Below are positions 55,133 to 63,167 of a stretch of DNA of 64,000 nucleotides, in pieces. This DNA is from a virus: positions 1 to 64,000 of the IMG/VR virus record IMGVR_UViG_3300036828_000247; one strand, written 5' to 3'. The notes beneath the pieces are model-generated. The model had not been told where the DNA came from. It did no database searches and worked only from the letters and a program-made list of their open reading frames with translations. Positions within the stretch are counted from its first letter, which is position 1. The number at the start of each line of letters is the position of its first letter. The position numbers were made by a program, and so were the translations under genes.

Positions 55133-56019
55133 GCGGCGAGATGGAGCGGTGGGCTGACGAGGCGATGTACCTTGCCGAGCCCGATAACAGCGCTGAGGTC
55201 TTCGGGCACGTTGAGCCGTGCGTGACGCTGGTGAGCATGACGGCCAACCCGCTCCGGGTGATGGCGAGCGCAACCGAGCTCTACCGGGGCCGCGTCGTGC
55301 GCCGCCCGGACGAGATCTCGCGGGAGACGGCCGAGAACTGGCTGACCGACATGACCCGGACCACGCTCAGCGCGGGGCTGGAGTTCATTGATCTCCACTT
55401 CCTGATCGAGGGGGTTACCCGGGCATTCACGCATCAGCTAGTTCGGCAGCGGACGGCCGTGTTCGTCCAGGAGTCGCAGCGCTTCGCCGTCAAGGCCGAC
55501 GCGCAGTGGGAGGTGGCGATGCCGCCGACGATCGCAGCTCTGGCCGACGATGACCCACGCCGCGTCCGGTGGGCCGAGGCCGTGATCGACGTAACTCATG
55601 CCTACAACGCTCTCGTTAGCGCGGGCGTCCCGGCCGAGGACGCGCGTAGCCTCCTGCCGACCAACATCACAACCCGTATCCACTACAAGACCAACCTCCG
55701 GAACCTCGCCGACCATGCAGGGATGCGGCTGTGCTCTCAGGCTCAGGCCGAGTGGAAGAACGTCTGGGCCAGGATGATCCACGCCATCCAGAGCTACGGC
55801 CCTATCGAGGAGCGCTGGCAGCAGGAAGCAATCGGCCGCCTGTTCAAGCCGGTCTGCTTCCTCACCGGGAAGTGTGAGTTCATGGCCGCTACCGATCGCT
55901 GGTGCGCAATCCGGGAACGGGTGGAAGCACACCACGCGGCCGGGGACCCGGTCGCAACCTGGGTCGACATCGACCCAATGGAGCCGCTCCGTGAGGGCGC
56001 AGCAAGGAGGGCATCATGA
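55129..56019 (+). CDS. thyX: Flavin-dependent thymidylate synthase
   Basis: 296 residues. The ThyX signature appears as HQLVRQRTAVFVQESQRFAV near residue 105 (RHRxxSxxExSxRY family motif with substitutions), then EDARSLLPTNITTRIHYKTN and LRNLADHAGMRLCSQAQAEW. It would make dTMP from dUMP using FAD and folate. Longer than many ThyX by a C-terminal extension. Part of the nucleotide cluster. Confidence 0.88.
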   Translation: MSGEMERWADEAMYLAEPDNSAEVFGHVEPCVTLVSMTANPLRVMASATELYRGRVVRRPDEISRETAENWLTDMTRTTLSAGLEFIDLHFLIEGVTRAFTHQLVRQRTAVFVQESQRFAVKADAQWEVAMPPTIAALADDDPRRVRWAEAVIDVTHAYNALVSAGVPAEDARSLLPTNITTRIHYKTNLRNLADHAGMRLCSQAQAEWKNVWARMIHAIQSYGPIEERWQQEAIGRLFKPVCFLTGKCEFMAATDRWCAIRERVEAHHAAGDPVATWVDIDPMEPLREGAARRAS

Positions 56020-56444
56020 CATCTAGCGTTGACCGGTGCGCCCGCTGTACCGTCGTGCGGCGCTCGCACGATCCGTCCGATCACCCGTTCATCGAGTCCG
56101 ACCGGGAGAAGGACGTTGACGCGGCGCACGAGTTCCTGGAGCGCTGCTGCCTGACCCCGACCCCGGACGCGGTGGATCAGCTAGTGGATGCAATCCTCCC
56201 CGCTCTCCGGATCATGTGCGAGCGCGGGTATGACCCGGAGGGAGGAAGCTGGCGCGAGTCCGGCTGGATGGGACAGATGGCCGAGATCCGGAAGCGTGCC
56301 TCACGGCTCGTTCACCACAGCTGGCGACACGGCCGGTTCGACTTCGGGGACGCAGTTGACATGATCAACTACTGCGGATTCTACCTCCGCCTGGAGGGCA
56401 AAGGCAAGCCCTGGGGCGAGTGGGGCGAGCCCGGAGACGGGTGA
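56016..56444 (+). CDS. Hypothetical 142-residue protein
   Basis: Overlaps thyX by ATGA. CARCTVVRRSHDP at the start, then helices (DAVDQLVDAILPALRIMCER, MAEIRKRASRLVHHSWRHGR) and FGDAVDMINYCGFYLRLEGK. Similar unnamed proteins occur near phage nucleotide genes. No function assigned. Confidence 0.6.
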   Translation: MTSSVDRCARCTVVRRSHDPSDHPFIESDREKDVDAAHEFLERCCLTPTPDAVDQLVDAILPALRIMCERGYDPEGGSWRESGWMGQMAEIRKRASRLVHHSWRHGRFDFGDAVDMINYCGFYLRLEGKGKPWGEWGEPGDG

Positions 56445-56467
56445 ACTGGTTTTTGAATTACCAGCTT

Positions 56468-56557
56468 GACCAGGGAAAACTCACTGCAGTCTTTCAATGG
56501 GTCATTGTACCCGGGAGAGGGTAAGTGGCCACAGAGGACAATGCAGGGCCGTGCAGG
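56468..56557 (+). repeat. 90-bp dispersed element, copy E2
   Basis: Starts GACCAGGGAAAACTCACTGC and ends ACAATGCAGGGCCGTGCAGG. Gapless alignment to E1. It lies in the only sizeable gap of this gene cluster, 36 bases before the next ATG. Confidence 0.7.
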
Positions 56558-56593
56558 GGCTAGCCCGGTTTATACCGATTCTGGAGAAGCGAG

Positions 56594-56974
56594 ATGTGCT
56601 GCTGGACTCACGAGAACGTCACCGAGGCCACCGCGCCTCAGCACGAGGAGTGGCGCTGCCGGTGTGGATACGGCTTCGCCCAGTGCCATCGGCAGGCCAC
56701 CCGGGAGGACCTGCTGTGTGACATCTGCGGCGGCCGGGAGAAGTGTCCTCCTCAGCCCGAACCTCTGTACCGGACCGAAGCTAGCCGAGGCATGATGCAG
56801 ATCATAGACGAGTCATGGGAGAGGCTGCCGCCCCGGACCCCGGAGCAATACGGGTGGACGCCTTCCGGTGAGATTCCGGACTGGTACCGGAGGCTGGCGG
56901 CCGGCGAGATCAAGTTCGATATCAAGGACATCAAGAACATGCCGAAGGACTGGCCCCCGAAGCCGGAGGCATGA
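56594..56974 (+). CDS. Zinc-binding hypothetical protein
   Basis: 126 residues. CCWTHENV, WRCRCGYGFAQCHRQATRED and LLCDICGGREKC give at least six Cys plus His. C-terminal half (MMQIIDESWERLPPRTPEQY, PDWYRRLAAGEIKFDI) is helical. Preceded by element E2; overlaps the polymerase PHP gene by ATGA. Confidence 0.6.
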   Translation: MCCWTHENVTEATAPQHEEWRCRCGYGFAQCHRQATREDLLCDICGGREKCPPQPEPLYRTEASRGMMQIIDESWERLPPRTPEQYGWTPSGEIPDWYRRLAAGEIKFDIKDIKNMPKDWPPKPEA

Positions 56975-57909
56975 TGGACTTCGCAAACCTCCACGGGCAC
57001 ACCACGTTCAGCTTTGGTGACGGCTTCGGGACCCCGGCCCAGCACTTCCAGCGCGCGGCCGAGCTCGGCTATACGGCTATGGCGGTGACCGAGCACGGCA
57101 ACACCTCCTCTCACTTCCAGGCAGAGAAGGCTGCGAAGAAGGCAGGCATCAAGGCGGTCTTCGGACTGGAGGCCTATACCGGGCCGACCAATATTGAGGG
57201 GTCCCCGGCCCGGAGCCAGTGGAAGCATCACCTCACAATCCTGGCGGCAGATGATGAAGGGTACAGGAACCTCAACAGGATCGTCACGCAGAGCTACATC
57301 GACTTCCATTACCATCCAACAGTTGGTGGACGATCCCTGGCGGAGCATGCCGAAGGTCTGGTTGTACTCTCTGGCTGTTCCGGCTCGCAGCTTGCTTGTG
57401 CGCTCCTGGGCGGCAAGGGCACACCGGAGCATATTGACGATCCGGATTTCGAGGCCGCCAGAGCGGTGATTGAGAAGTTCGTTAATATCTTCGGGGACAA
57501 CTACTATCTGGAGGTTCAGCCGTTCTACGAGCTTCCTCGTTCACGCGCCATGAATGCGGCATACACTGTGCTGAGCCAGGACATGGGCGTGCCGCTCGTG
57601 GTGACGCATGACGTCCACTACCCGGCGATGGCGGACGCTGAGATGCAGGCCGTGCTTCACGCGGTCCACCGGGGAAAGGCGAGCGTGGACGATGCTATGC
57701 GTGAATGGAATTACGAGGTACCCTTGACGCTACCCGCGTCCGATGATGAGCTGCTTGCCAGGCTCCTCAGGACCGGCATCAACGAGTGGTCGGCCCGGTC
57801 CGCTATCGAGACTAGCGGCGCCATCGCTGACCGGTGCAACGTGACGCTCCCGAGGGCGGACCGGCTGCGCTACCCGGCCACAGAGGAGGACATGGAACCA
57901 TGGGTATGA
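56971..57909 (+). CDS. DNA polymerase III alpha, PHP-domain fragment
   Basis: 312 residues. Starts with the PHP pattern NLHGHTTFSFGDGFG, VTEHGNTSSHFQAEKAAKKA, KAVFGLEAY and later LEVQPFYELPRSRAMNAA, VVTHDVHYPA and a helical end that normally leads into the polymerase palm. It stops at TGA where cellular DnaE would continue. With the 58169 gene it forms a split alpha subunit. PHP metal-binding His/Asp positions look mostly kept. Confidence 0.88.
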   Translation: MMDFANLHGHTTFSFGDGFGTPAQHFQRAAELGYTAMAVTEHGNTSSHFQAEKAAKKAGIKAVFGLEAYTGPTNIEGSPARSQWKHHLTILAADDEGYRNLNRIVTQSYIDFHYHPTVGGRSLAEHAEGLVVLSGCSGSQLACALLGGKGTPEHIDDPDFEAARAVIEKFVNIFGDNYYLEVQPFYELPRSRAMNAAYTVLSQDMGVPLVVTHDVHYPAMADAEMQAVLHAVHRGKASVDDAMREWNYEVPLTLPASDDELLARLLRTGINEWSARSAIETSGAIADRCNVTLPRADRLRYPATEEDMEPWV

Positions 57910-58181
57910 TCAAGCGGGCCATCGCCATTATCATCGGTCCCGGTATCAACAAGCTGATGGACATGACGAATGCCTGCCGCTGCATTAGCTGCTGCGCCAA
58001 GGAGAACTGGGTTCCCTGCGAGAACAAGACCCGGGACGGCCAGAAGGTATGCGACTGGTGCATCGGGTCTAACAACGGTGAGTACCCGCACTGCCACTCC
58101 ATCGGGAATGCCATGGTGAAGGCAGGCTGGGCTCTCGGCCGGGCCGACATTAAGGCGAAGGACTCTTCATGGCCGGAATGA
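57900..58181 (+). CDS. Cys-rich protein between the polymerase halves
   Basis: 93 residues from ATG at 57900 (a second ATG at 57906 overlaps the previous stop). MGMIKRAIAIIIGPGINKLM then CRCISCCAKENWVPCENKTR and KVCDWCIGSNNGEYPHCHS: eight or nine Cys, two likely zinc sites. Its insertion here splits the alpha subunit. It could help join the halves or be an unrelated insertion. Confidence 0.6.
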   Translation: MGMIKRAIAIIIGPGINKLMDMTNACRCISCCAKENWVPCENKTRDGQKVCDWCIGSNNGEYPHCHSIGNAMVKAGWALGRADIKAKDSSWPE

Positions 58182-60430
58182 CGAGCGCTGACCTACTGCT
58201 TCAGTGGGCCCGGTTCGGCTGGGCTTACCGTGGGCTGGGGCAGCGGCCGAAGGTAGAGCGTGACTGGTATGCCGGGCGTGTGAAGTATGAGCTCGGCCTG
58301 ATTCTAGAGAAGGACTTCCAGGATGTATTCCTTGTCGTATCGGATGCTATCAGGTGGGCAAAGGACCACGGCATCGTTGTTGGTCCTGGACGAGGAAGCG
58401 TGGCTGCTAGCGTCGTGGCGTGGCTTCTCCGCATCCATGAGGTTGACCCGTACCAGCACCCCGGCCTCCTGTTTGAGCGTTTCCTGGACTCGTCCCGAGC
58501 GGACCCTCCAGACATTGACACTGACTTTGAAGATGAACGCCGCTGGGAGGTTCGCGAATACCTGGAGGGAAAGTATGGCCGAGAGTGCGTCGGCCAGGTC
58601 GGCAACTTCATCAGGTACCGGGGCAAGAACGCGCTCCTTGATGTCTGCCGCGTCTACAATATCCCGATCCAGGCCAAGGAAGCCGTAGGCAGCCTGGTCA
58701 TCGAGCGCTCGGGCGGTGACTCCCGGTTCGATGCCACGCTGGCTGATACCGTCGAGATGTTCCCCCAGGCAAAGGCTGCGTTCGAGGCCTTCCCGGATAT
58801 GCGGAAGGCAACCCGGCTGGAGGGTAACGTCCGCGGGATGAGCGTCCACGCGGCCGGGCTCGTGGTGTGTAACGGGCCGCTCACCGACATCTGCTCCATC
58901 TACGAGCGGAACGGCGTCCAGGTAATGAGCCTGGACAAGTATGACGTTGAGGACGCTGGCGCCATCAAGCTGGACTTCCTCGGGCTCACGACCATGAGCG
59001 TGATCGCCCGGTGCCTTGAGGCCGTCGGCATGAGCCTGGAGGATCTGTACGCGCTACCGCTTGATGACGAGGACGTCATGGATGCGTTCCGAGCGGCCGA
59101 CGTCGTGGGCGTGTTCCAGTTCGAGGGCCGAGCTACCCGGCTCGTCACCCGCGATGTCCAGGCTCGGGACTTCACCGAGCTGAGTGACGTCAACGCGCTG
59201 AGCCGGCCGGGGCCGCTGTTCTCGGGCACGACCGCCACCTACGTTGCCGTCCGGCACGGCAAGCAGAAGGCAGCCCGGCTCCACCCGCTCGTGGACGAGG
59301 TAACGGACCGAACCAAGGGCCAGATCATCTACCAGGAGCAAATTCTCCGGATCCTCCGGGACCTCGGGGGATTTGACTGGTTCTCAGTCGGGCAGATCCG
59401 GCGCATCATCAGCAAGAAGGTCGGTGAAGCAGCCTTCCAGATGAGCGAGGAGAAGTTCCTGGAGGGAGCCGAGCGCCTCCATGGTATGGACAGGAAGCTG
59501 GCCGACCGGATCTGGAAGCTGATGGTGACCTCGGGCACGTACTCGTTCGTCACGGCCCACTCGGTTAGCTACACGCTAATTGGCTACTGGTGCATGTGGC
59601 TTAAGGTTCACTACCCACGACAGTTCCTGGCTGCGGCGCTAGCCAAGGCCGGTGACGAGGAGCAGCAGTACAAGCTGATGCAAGACGCGCTAGCGCACGG
59701 CATCACGATCACGCCGCCCCGGCTCCGGCTGAGCGGCATGACCTGGCAGGCCACCGTCGGCCGGGACGACATCGTGGCTGGCTGGATGCAGATCCCAGGC
59801 ATCGGCGAGCGAACCGCGCAGTCCATCGAGGCAGACAAGTCCGAGTTCGGTGAGTTTGAGGACTGGTCCCAGCTTGAGGAGATTAAGGGCATTGGCCCGA
59901 GGACGATCCAGGTCATGCAGACCTTCTCTGTGGCGGACGATCCGTTCGGGCTCCGCATCACCCAGGAGCGTATGGGGAAGGTCAACAAGTGGCTCCGGGA
60001 CCAGAAGCGGATACCCTGGCCGACCCACAACGGTACCGAGCTGGCAGCCATCGTGATGGAGCAGAGCTTCGGCGATACCGGCCGCCAGAACTACGGCAAG
60101 GGCCCGAAGGTTGTCTACGTCGGGATCGTCAAGACCCGCAACTACCAGGACGCGGTTGAGAACCGTCGCTCGCGGACAGGCGAGGAAGCAGAGGATATCC
60201 TCAGGACACTCAAGCGGCCGGACCTGCTGGCATACTGCTCCCTGCGCTGTTACGACACGACCGATGAGGAGGTCTACCTACGGATTAGCCGGTGGGTGTT
60301 CCCGAAGCTCAAGAAGGCCATCGACGGTATCACCGAGGGCCATGATGTCGTGATAGCAGAAGGCAGCCGCATCTCAGGATTCGGCACCCCTGTCCTAGTG
60401 GACAGGCTGTACGTTGTTGACCCTGACTAA
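58169..60430 (+). CDS. dnaE: DNA polymerase III alpha, catalytic fragment
   Basis: 753 residues from ATG at 58169 (GAAGGACTCTTC in front; ATG 58178 also possible). VVGPGRGSVAASVVAWLL near residue 72, the catalytic PDIDTDFEDERR near 113, the third Asp probably IKLDFLG near 265, ALSRPGPL, QEQILRILRDLGGF and GTYSFVTAHSVSYTLIGYW follow the C-family polymerase order. Helix-hairpin-helix segments (MQIPGIGERTAQ, IKGIGPRTIQ) near 540-575. A short OB-like end follows. No proofreading domain. Confidence 0.93.
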   Translation: MAGMTSADLLLQWARFGWAYRGLGQRPKVERDWYAGRVKYELGLILEKDFQDVFLVVSDAIRWAKDHGIVVGPGRGSVAASVVAWLLRIHEVDPYQHPGLLFERFLDSSRADPPDIDTDFEDERRWEVREYLEGKYGRECVGQVGNFIRYRGKNALLDVCRVYNIPIQAKEAVGSLVIERSGGDSRFDATLADTVEMFPQAKAAFEAFPDMRKATRLEGNVRGMSVHAAGLVVCNGPLTDICSIYERNGVQVMSLDKYDVEDAGAIKLDFLGLTTMSVIARCLEAVGMSLEDLYALPLDDEDVMDAFRAADVVGVFQFEGRATRLVTRDVQARDFTELSDVNALSRPGPLFSGTTATYVAVRHGKQKAARLHPLVDEVTDRTKGQIIYQEQILRILRDLGGFDWFSVGQIRRIISKKVGEAAFQMSEEKFLEGAERLHGMDRKLADRIWKLMVTSGTYSFVTAHSVSYTLIGYWCMWLKVHYPRQFLAAALAKAGDEEQQYKLMQDALAHGITITPPRLRLSGMTWQATVGRDDIVAGWMQIPGIGERTAQSIEADKSEFGEFEDWSQLEEIKGIGPRTIQVMQTFSVADDPFGLRITQERMGKVNKWLRDQKRIPWPTHNGTELAAIVMEQSFGDTGRQNYGKGPKVVYVGIVKTRNYQDAVENRRSRTGEEAEDILRTLKRPDLLAYCSLRCYDTTDEEVYLRISRWVFPKLKKAIDGITEGHDVVIAEGSRISGFGTPVLVDRLYVVDPD

Positions 60431-60440
60431 GGAGCAAGCC

Positions 60441-60719
60441 ATGGACCCCGTTGTGGTATCCCCTGACAACATGGATGACGAGACGTTCGCCAGGCACATG
60501 ACCCACAGACACGGTGAGAGCCTGGGAGGGCTGGGCGAGCTCCAGTTCCGCCGTAACGATGGCATGGCTGTGATGTGGCGATCGTTTCACCGCAGGCTCC
60601 ACGAGGTGCGGGTGACCCTGGATGTACCGCATGAGCACGCCGCCTACGAGCCGCCTGAGGATGAGGACAGCCCGGGGCACAGCCCCCTCCCGGCTAGCCG
60701 GATCAAGGCGGCATCCTAG
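60441..60719 (+). CDS. 92-residue hypothetical protein
   Basis: ATG with AAGGAGCAAGCC. MDPVVVSPDNMDDETFARHM, GELQFRRNDGMAVMWRSFHR and an acidic-Pro tail. His-rich in the first part. No domain. Last gene of the polymerase operon. Confidence 0.6.
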   Translation: MDPVVVSPDNMDDETFARHMTHRHGESLGGLGELQFRRNDGMAVMWRSFHRRLHEVRVTLDVPHEHAAYEPPEDEDSPGHSPLPASRIKAAS

Positions 60720-60746
60720 CTTGTGGCAGCACGGAGGGCTCGTGTG

Positions 60747-60812
60747 GCTGTGCGGCCACGGAAGGGTCGGCCCGGTAGGTAGCGGCGGGAACGTGGTCCG
60801 TGGCCGCACAGC
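60747..60812. repeat. 16-bp perfect inverted repeat
   Basis: GCTGTGCGGCCACGGA (60747-60762) and TCCGTGGCCGCACAGC (60797-60812) with a 34-base gap, in the ~240-base gene-free stretch before the hydrolase genes. Probably a terminator (no U tract) or an operator. A palindrome TTACCCCGGGTAA follows near 60888-60900. Confidence 0.6.
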
Positions 60813-60857
60813 TGATCCTAGGGCCGCACGGGGCCTCGTAACGGAACGGTAACGAGG

Positions 60858-60889
60858 GGTAGCCGGCACAGTAACGGGCCGCGTAGCTT
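60858..60889 (+). promoter_or_regulatory. Possible promoter GGTAGCCGG-17-TAGCTT
   Basis: A weak member of the GGTAGCGCC promoter type; TAAGGT at 60897-60902 is an alternative -10 for the hydrolase operon. Confidence 0.35.
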
Positions 60890-60960
60890 ACCCCGGGTAA
60901 GGTGCGCTGAAGCCCCGTGATCTGCAAGTAGGCGCACTCAGCCGCTACAAGTGGAGAAGC

Positions 60961-61671
60961 GTGAACTGTGTACGGAGGAAATCTGCGGTAATTGCGACTC
61001 TCGGCCTAATCATCGCCGGGATAGTGCTCAGCACATCAGCCCAGGCCTCAACGGCTGGCCAGAGGACGACGGCAGTAACGGCGTCCGCTACGATCCGGAC
61101 CCAGGCCCGCCACGCAAGTGTTCACTACACTGTGCGCTCGGGCGATACCCTCAGCTCGATAGCGCGGAAGGTTTACGGCCACGCGAGCCGATGGCCAGCG
61201 CTATGGTGGAAGAATCGCGGCGCGGTCCCCAACCCAGACTCGATCCGGGTAGGCCAGCGCCTGTACGTCAGCCGGTGGCACCCCATCAGGGCCTGGCTGA
61301 TGACCCGGGCGACACGGGCCATACCGGCCCCGGCCCCGGTGAGGCAGCATTCATCTTCCCCGGCTGCCCCATCCGCACCCGCCCCGGTAGCCTCAGCCGC
61401 CCCAGTCGCCGCCCAGCCGGTAGCTGTCACCAGCGGTGCCCCCGGTAGCTTCCAGTCCTGCGTAATCCAGCGCGAGTCTGGCGGTAACGCCTCTGCGGTC
61501 AACGCAAGCTCGGGAGCGGGTGGGCTGTACGGCTTCCTGCCTAGCACCTGGGCTTCCCTCGGCCACTCCGGGCTGCCGGAGAACGCTAGCGTGGCCGAGC
61601 AGAACCAGGCATTCGCCCAGGAGTACGCGCAGTCGGGCGGATCAGCCTGGTCAGCTTACGATGGCTGCTAG
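60961..61671 (+). CDS. Exported LysM protein with Rpf/transglycosylase-like domain
   Basis: 236 residues from GTG (GGAGAAGC before). Signal sequence VRRKSAVIATLGLIIAGIVL cleaved near QAS. LysM domain VHYTVRSGDTLSSIARKVYG then RWPALWWKNRGAVPNPDSIR. After a Pro/Ala linker, a resuscitation-promoting-factor-like domain: CVIQRESGGNASAVNASSGA with catalytic Glu in RESGG, GGLYGFLPSTWASLGHSG and a final Cys. It should bind and cut peptidoglycan from outside. Streptomyces hosts carry close relatives. Confidence 0.8.
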   Translation: MNCVRRKSAVIATLGLIIAGIVLSTSAQASTAGQRTTAVTASATIRTQARHASVHYTVRSGDTLSSIARKVYGHASRWPALWWKNRGAVPNPDSIRVGQRLYVSRWHPIRAWLMTRATRAIPAPAPVRQHSSSPAAPSAPAPVASAAPVAAQPVAVTSGAPGSFQSCVIQRESGGNASAVNASSGAGGLYGFLPSTWASLGHSGLPENASVAEQNQAFAQEYAQSGGSAWSAYDGC

Positions 61672-61680
61672 GGGTTAACC

Positions 61681-62133
61681 ATGATACGGCTAACAGCTGT
61701 GTTCAGCGCACTCATTCTTGGGCTAGCCCTGGCGCTCACGGCACCGTCCGCCCCGGCCCGTGCCGATACGGCCGGCGAGGCACTAGCTGCCCTTCACTGG
61801 GCCGAGTACCACGAGACAGGCCACTGGTACTGCTGGGGAGGAGCCGGGCCGTCCTGCTATGACTGCTCCGGTGCGGTGATTGCCGCCTACGCGCATGCGC
61901 TCGGGATCAGCCTACCGCACAGCACATACGCGATGCTGGCCAGCTCCCGGCTCTACCGCATCCCGCTCCGGGACGCCCGGCGTGGTGACCTAGCCTTCTA
62001 CGGCTCCGGCCACGTTGAGTTCTTTACCAGACACGGAACCTTCGGGGCTGAACAGACCGGCACCCAGGTCGGCTGGCATCGGCCCAATGCCTGGTGGCAT
62101 CCAACTATGGCGTTTCGGGTGGCGGTCCGATGA
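61681..62133 (+). CDS. Exported NlpC/P60 peptidoglycan peptidase
   Basis: 150 residues. Signal peptide MIRLTAVFSALILGLALALT, cleavage near ARA. NlpC/P60 core: YCWGGAGPSCYDCSGAVIAA with catalytic Cys in DCSG, SLPHSTYAML, RRGDLAFYGSGHVEFFTRHG with catalytic His. It cleaves peptide links in the cell wall. With the LysM-Rpf gene it forms an exported hydrolase pair outside the usual lysis cassette. Overlaps the convergent gene by 29 bases. Confidence 0.82.
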   Translation: MIRLTAVFSALILGLALALTAPSAPARADTAGEALAALHWAEYHETGHWYCWGGAGPSCYDCSGAVIAAYAHALGISLPHSTYAMLASSRLYRIPLRDARRGDLAFYGSGHVEFFTRHGTFGAEQTGTQVGWHRPNAWWHPTMAFRVAVR

Positions 62134-62320
62134 CATAGGCCAGCCGGCAGTCGGCCTTGCCGAACTCAATGGACGACCGGATGTCGTTGACGATCTTATC
62201 CGGGTCCATGGTCTCGGGCAGCTTCAGGACAACCATGACCCCGATCACCTGAATACCCACCTTCTTGGGTGATGGGTCGGTGACCGGGGCCACGGCGTCC
62301 TCGCTCCAGGGCATGCTCAT
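62105..62320 (-). CDS. 71-residue hypothetical protein, leaderless
   Basis: ATG at 62320, six bases after TATACT. MSMPWSEDAVAPVTDPSPKK, VGIQVIGVMVVLKLPETMDP, DIRSSIEFGKADCRLAYVIG: a small alpha/beta protein. Its end overlaps the convergent NlpC/P60 gene. It is last on the minus strand after the endolysin but has its own promoter. Confidence 0.55.
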   Translation of the reverse strand: MSMPWSEDAVAPVTDPSPKKVGIQVIGVMVVLKLPETMDPDKIVNDIRSSIEFGKADCRLAYVIGPPPETP

Positions 62321-62326
62321 GCGTTG

Positions 62327-62332
62327 AGTATA
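62327..62332 (-). promoter_or_regulatory. -10 box TATACT of a leaderless promoter
   Basis: Minus-strand TATACT, then CAACGC (six bases) and the ATG at 62320. Confidence 0.55.
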
Positions 62333-62342
62333 CCCCGAACGC

Positions 62343-63167
62343 CTACTTGCTAAAGCAGGCAGCGATGGGCTTGGCGCCCGAGTCGCGGCGGACATACAGG
62401 ACCTTCTTGCCGTCGGGGATACCGGCTCCGTCCGACTCCCCTGCCTTGAGCGTGATGTTCGCCGTGTCCGATCCAGGAATGTTGACGCGCACAGCGCTCG
62501 TCTCCTCGCACCCCAGGCGTAGGCGTGCCTTGCCGTCCGCGAAGTAGTTGGGCACGACCACGGTTGCGTTCCCGTCCGCGTCGAATACCAGATAGAACAT
62601 GTCGTTGTACCTCTCTGGGTTGTAGTCCTTGGCCGGCTCGGTGCCGCCACCTCTGGCCCATTCCAGGACCTTGTCCATCGGGAAGCCGTCACCGCAGTTG
62701 ACGTGGCCGCCACCCCACGCCCCGAAGTCGATGTGCTGACAGACACCCCGGCCGCTACCCTGGGCCTGGGACGGGGACAGCTCGGTGATCGGCAGGCCAA
62801 ACTTCTTGGCCTCCTCGGCAATCCAATCGGCCGCGTTGTGGAGCATGTTGCCGTGGCTGTTGAGCCAGGTGTTCCGCGACCACGATGCGAAGCCGCAGAG
62901 CTCCAGCTGGACCGCGATTGGGTTAGCGTTCGCAGCAGTCCAGGCCTTGTTGCCCCGGGTGACGTACTCACCGATCATGCCACGCTTGTCGTCGGCCCCG
63001 GTGTGGGAGCTGACCTGGTTAGCTGTGTTCTGGAAGAAGTGCCCGAGATCCTCGATCGTCTGGGCCCCCTCAGCGGTGTGCAGCACGATCGTCCGGACCG
63101 TTGCGCCGCCCCGGCTGCTGTAGGACTGCGTTGGGATCCAGAGTCGGTTAAGCGCCATCGTGCTCAT
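62343..63167 (-). CDS. Endolysin, N-acetylmuramoyl-L-alanine amidase
   Basis: 274 residues. Amidase_2 pattern: VRTIVLHTAEGAQTIEDLGH with zinc His, VSSHTGADDKRGMIGEYVTR, AVQLELCGFASWSRNTW, CQHIDFGAWGGGHVNCGDGF with the later ligands. The C-terminal ~95 residues (YLVFDADGNATVVVPNYFAD) form a separate beta domain, perhaps wall-binding. No signal peptide, so a holin should release it. It cuts the peptidoglycan stem peptide from the sugar chain at lysis. Confidence 0.88.
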   Translation of the reverse strand: MSTMALNRLWIPTQSYSSRGGATVRTIVLHTAEGAQTIEDLGHFFQNTANQVSSHTGADDKRGMIGEYVTRGNKAWTAANANPIAVQLELCGFASWSRNTWLNSHGNMLHNAADWIAEEAKKFGLPITELSPSQAQGSGRGVCQHIDFGAWGGGHVNCGDGFPMDKVLEWARGGGTEPAKDYNPERYNDMFYLVFDADGNATVVVPNYFADGKARLRLGCEETSAVRVNIPGSDTANITLKAGESDGAGIPDGKKVLYVRRDSGAKPIAACFSK

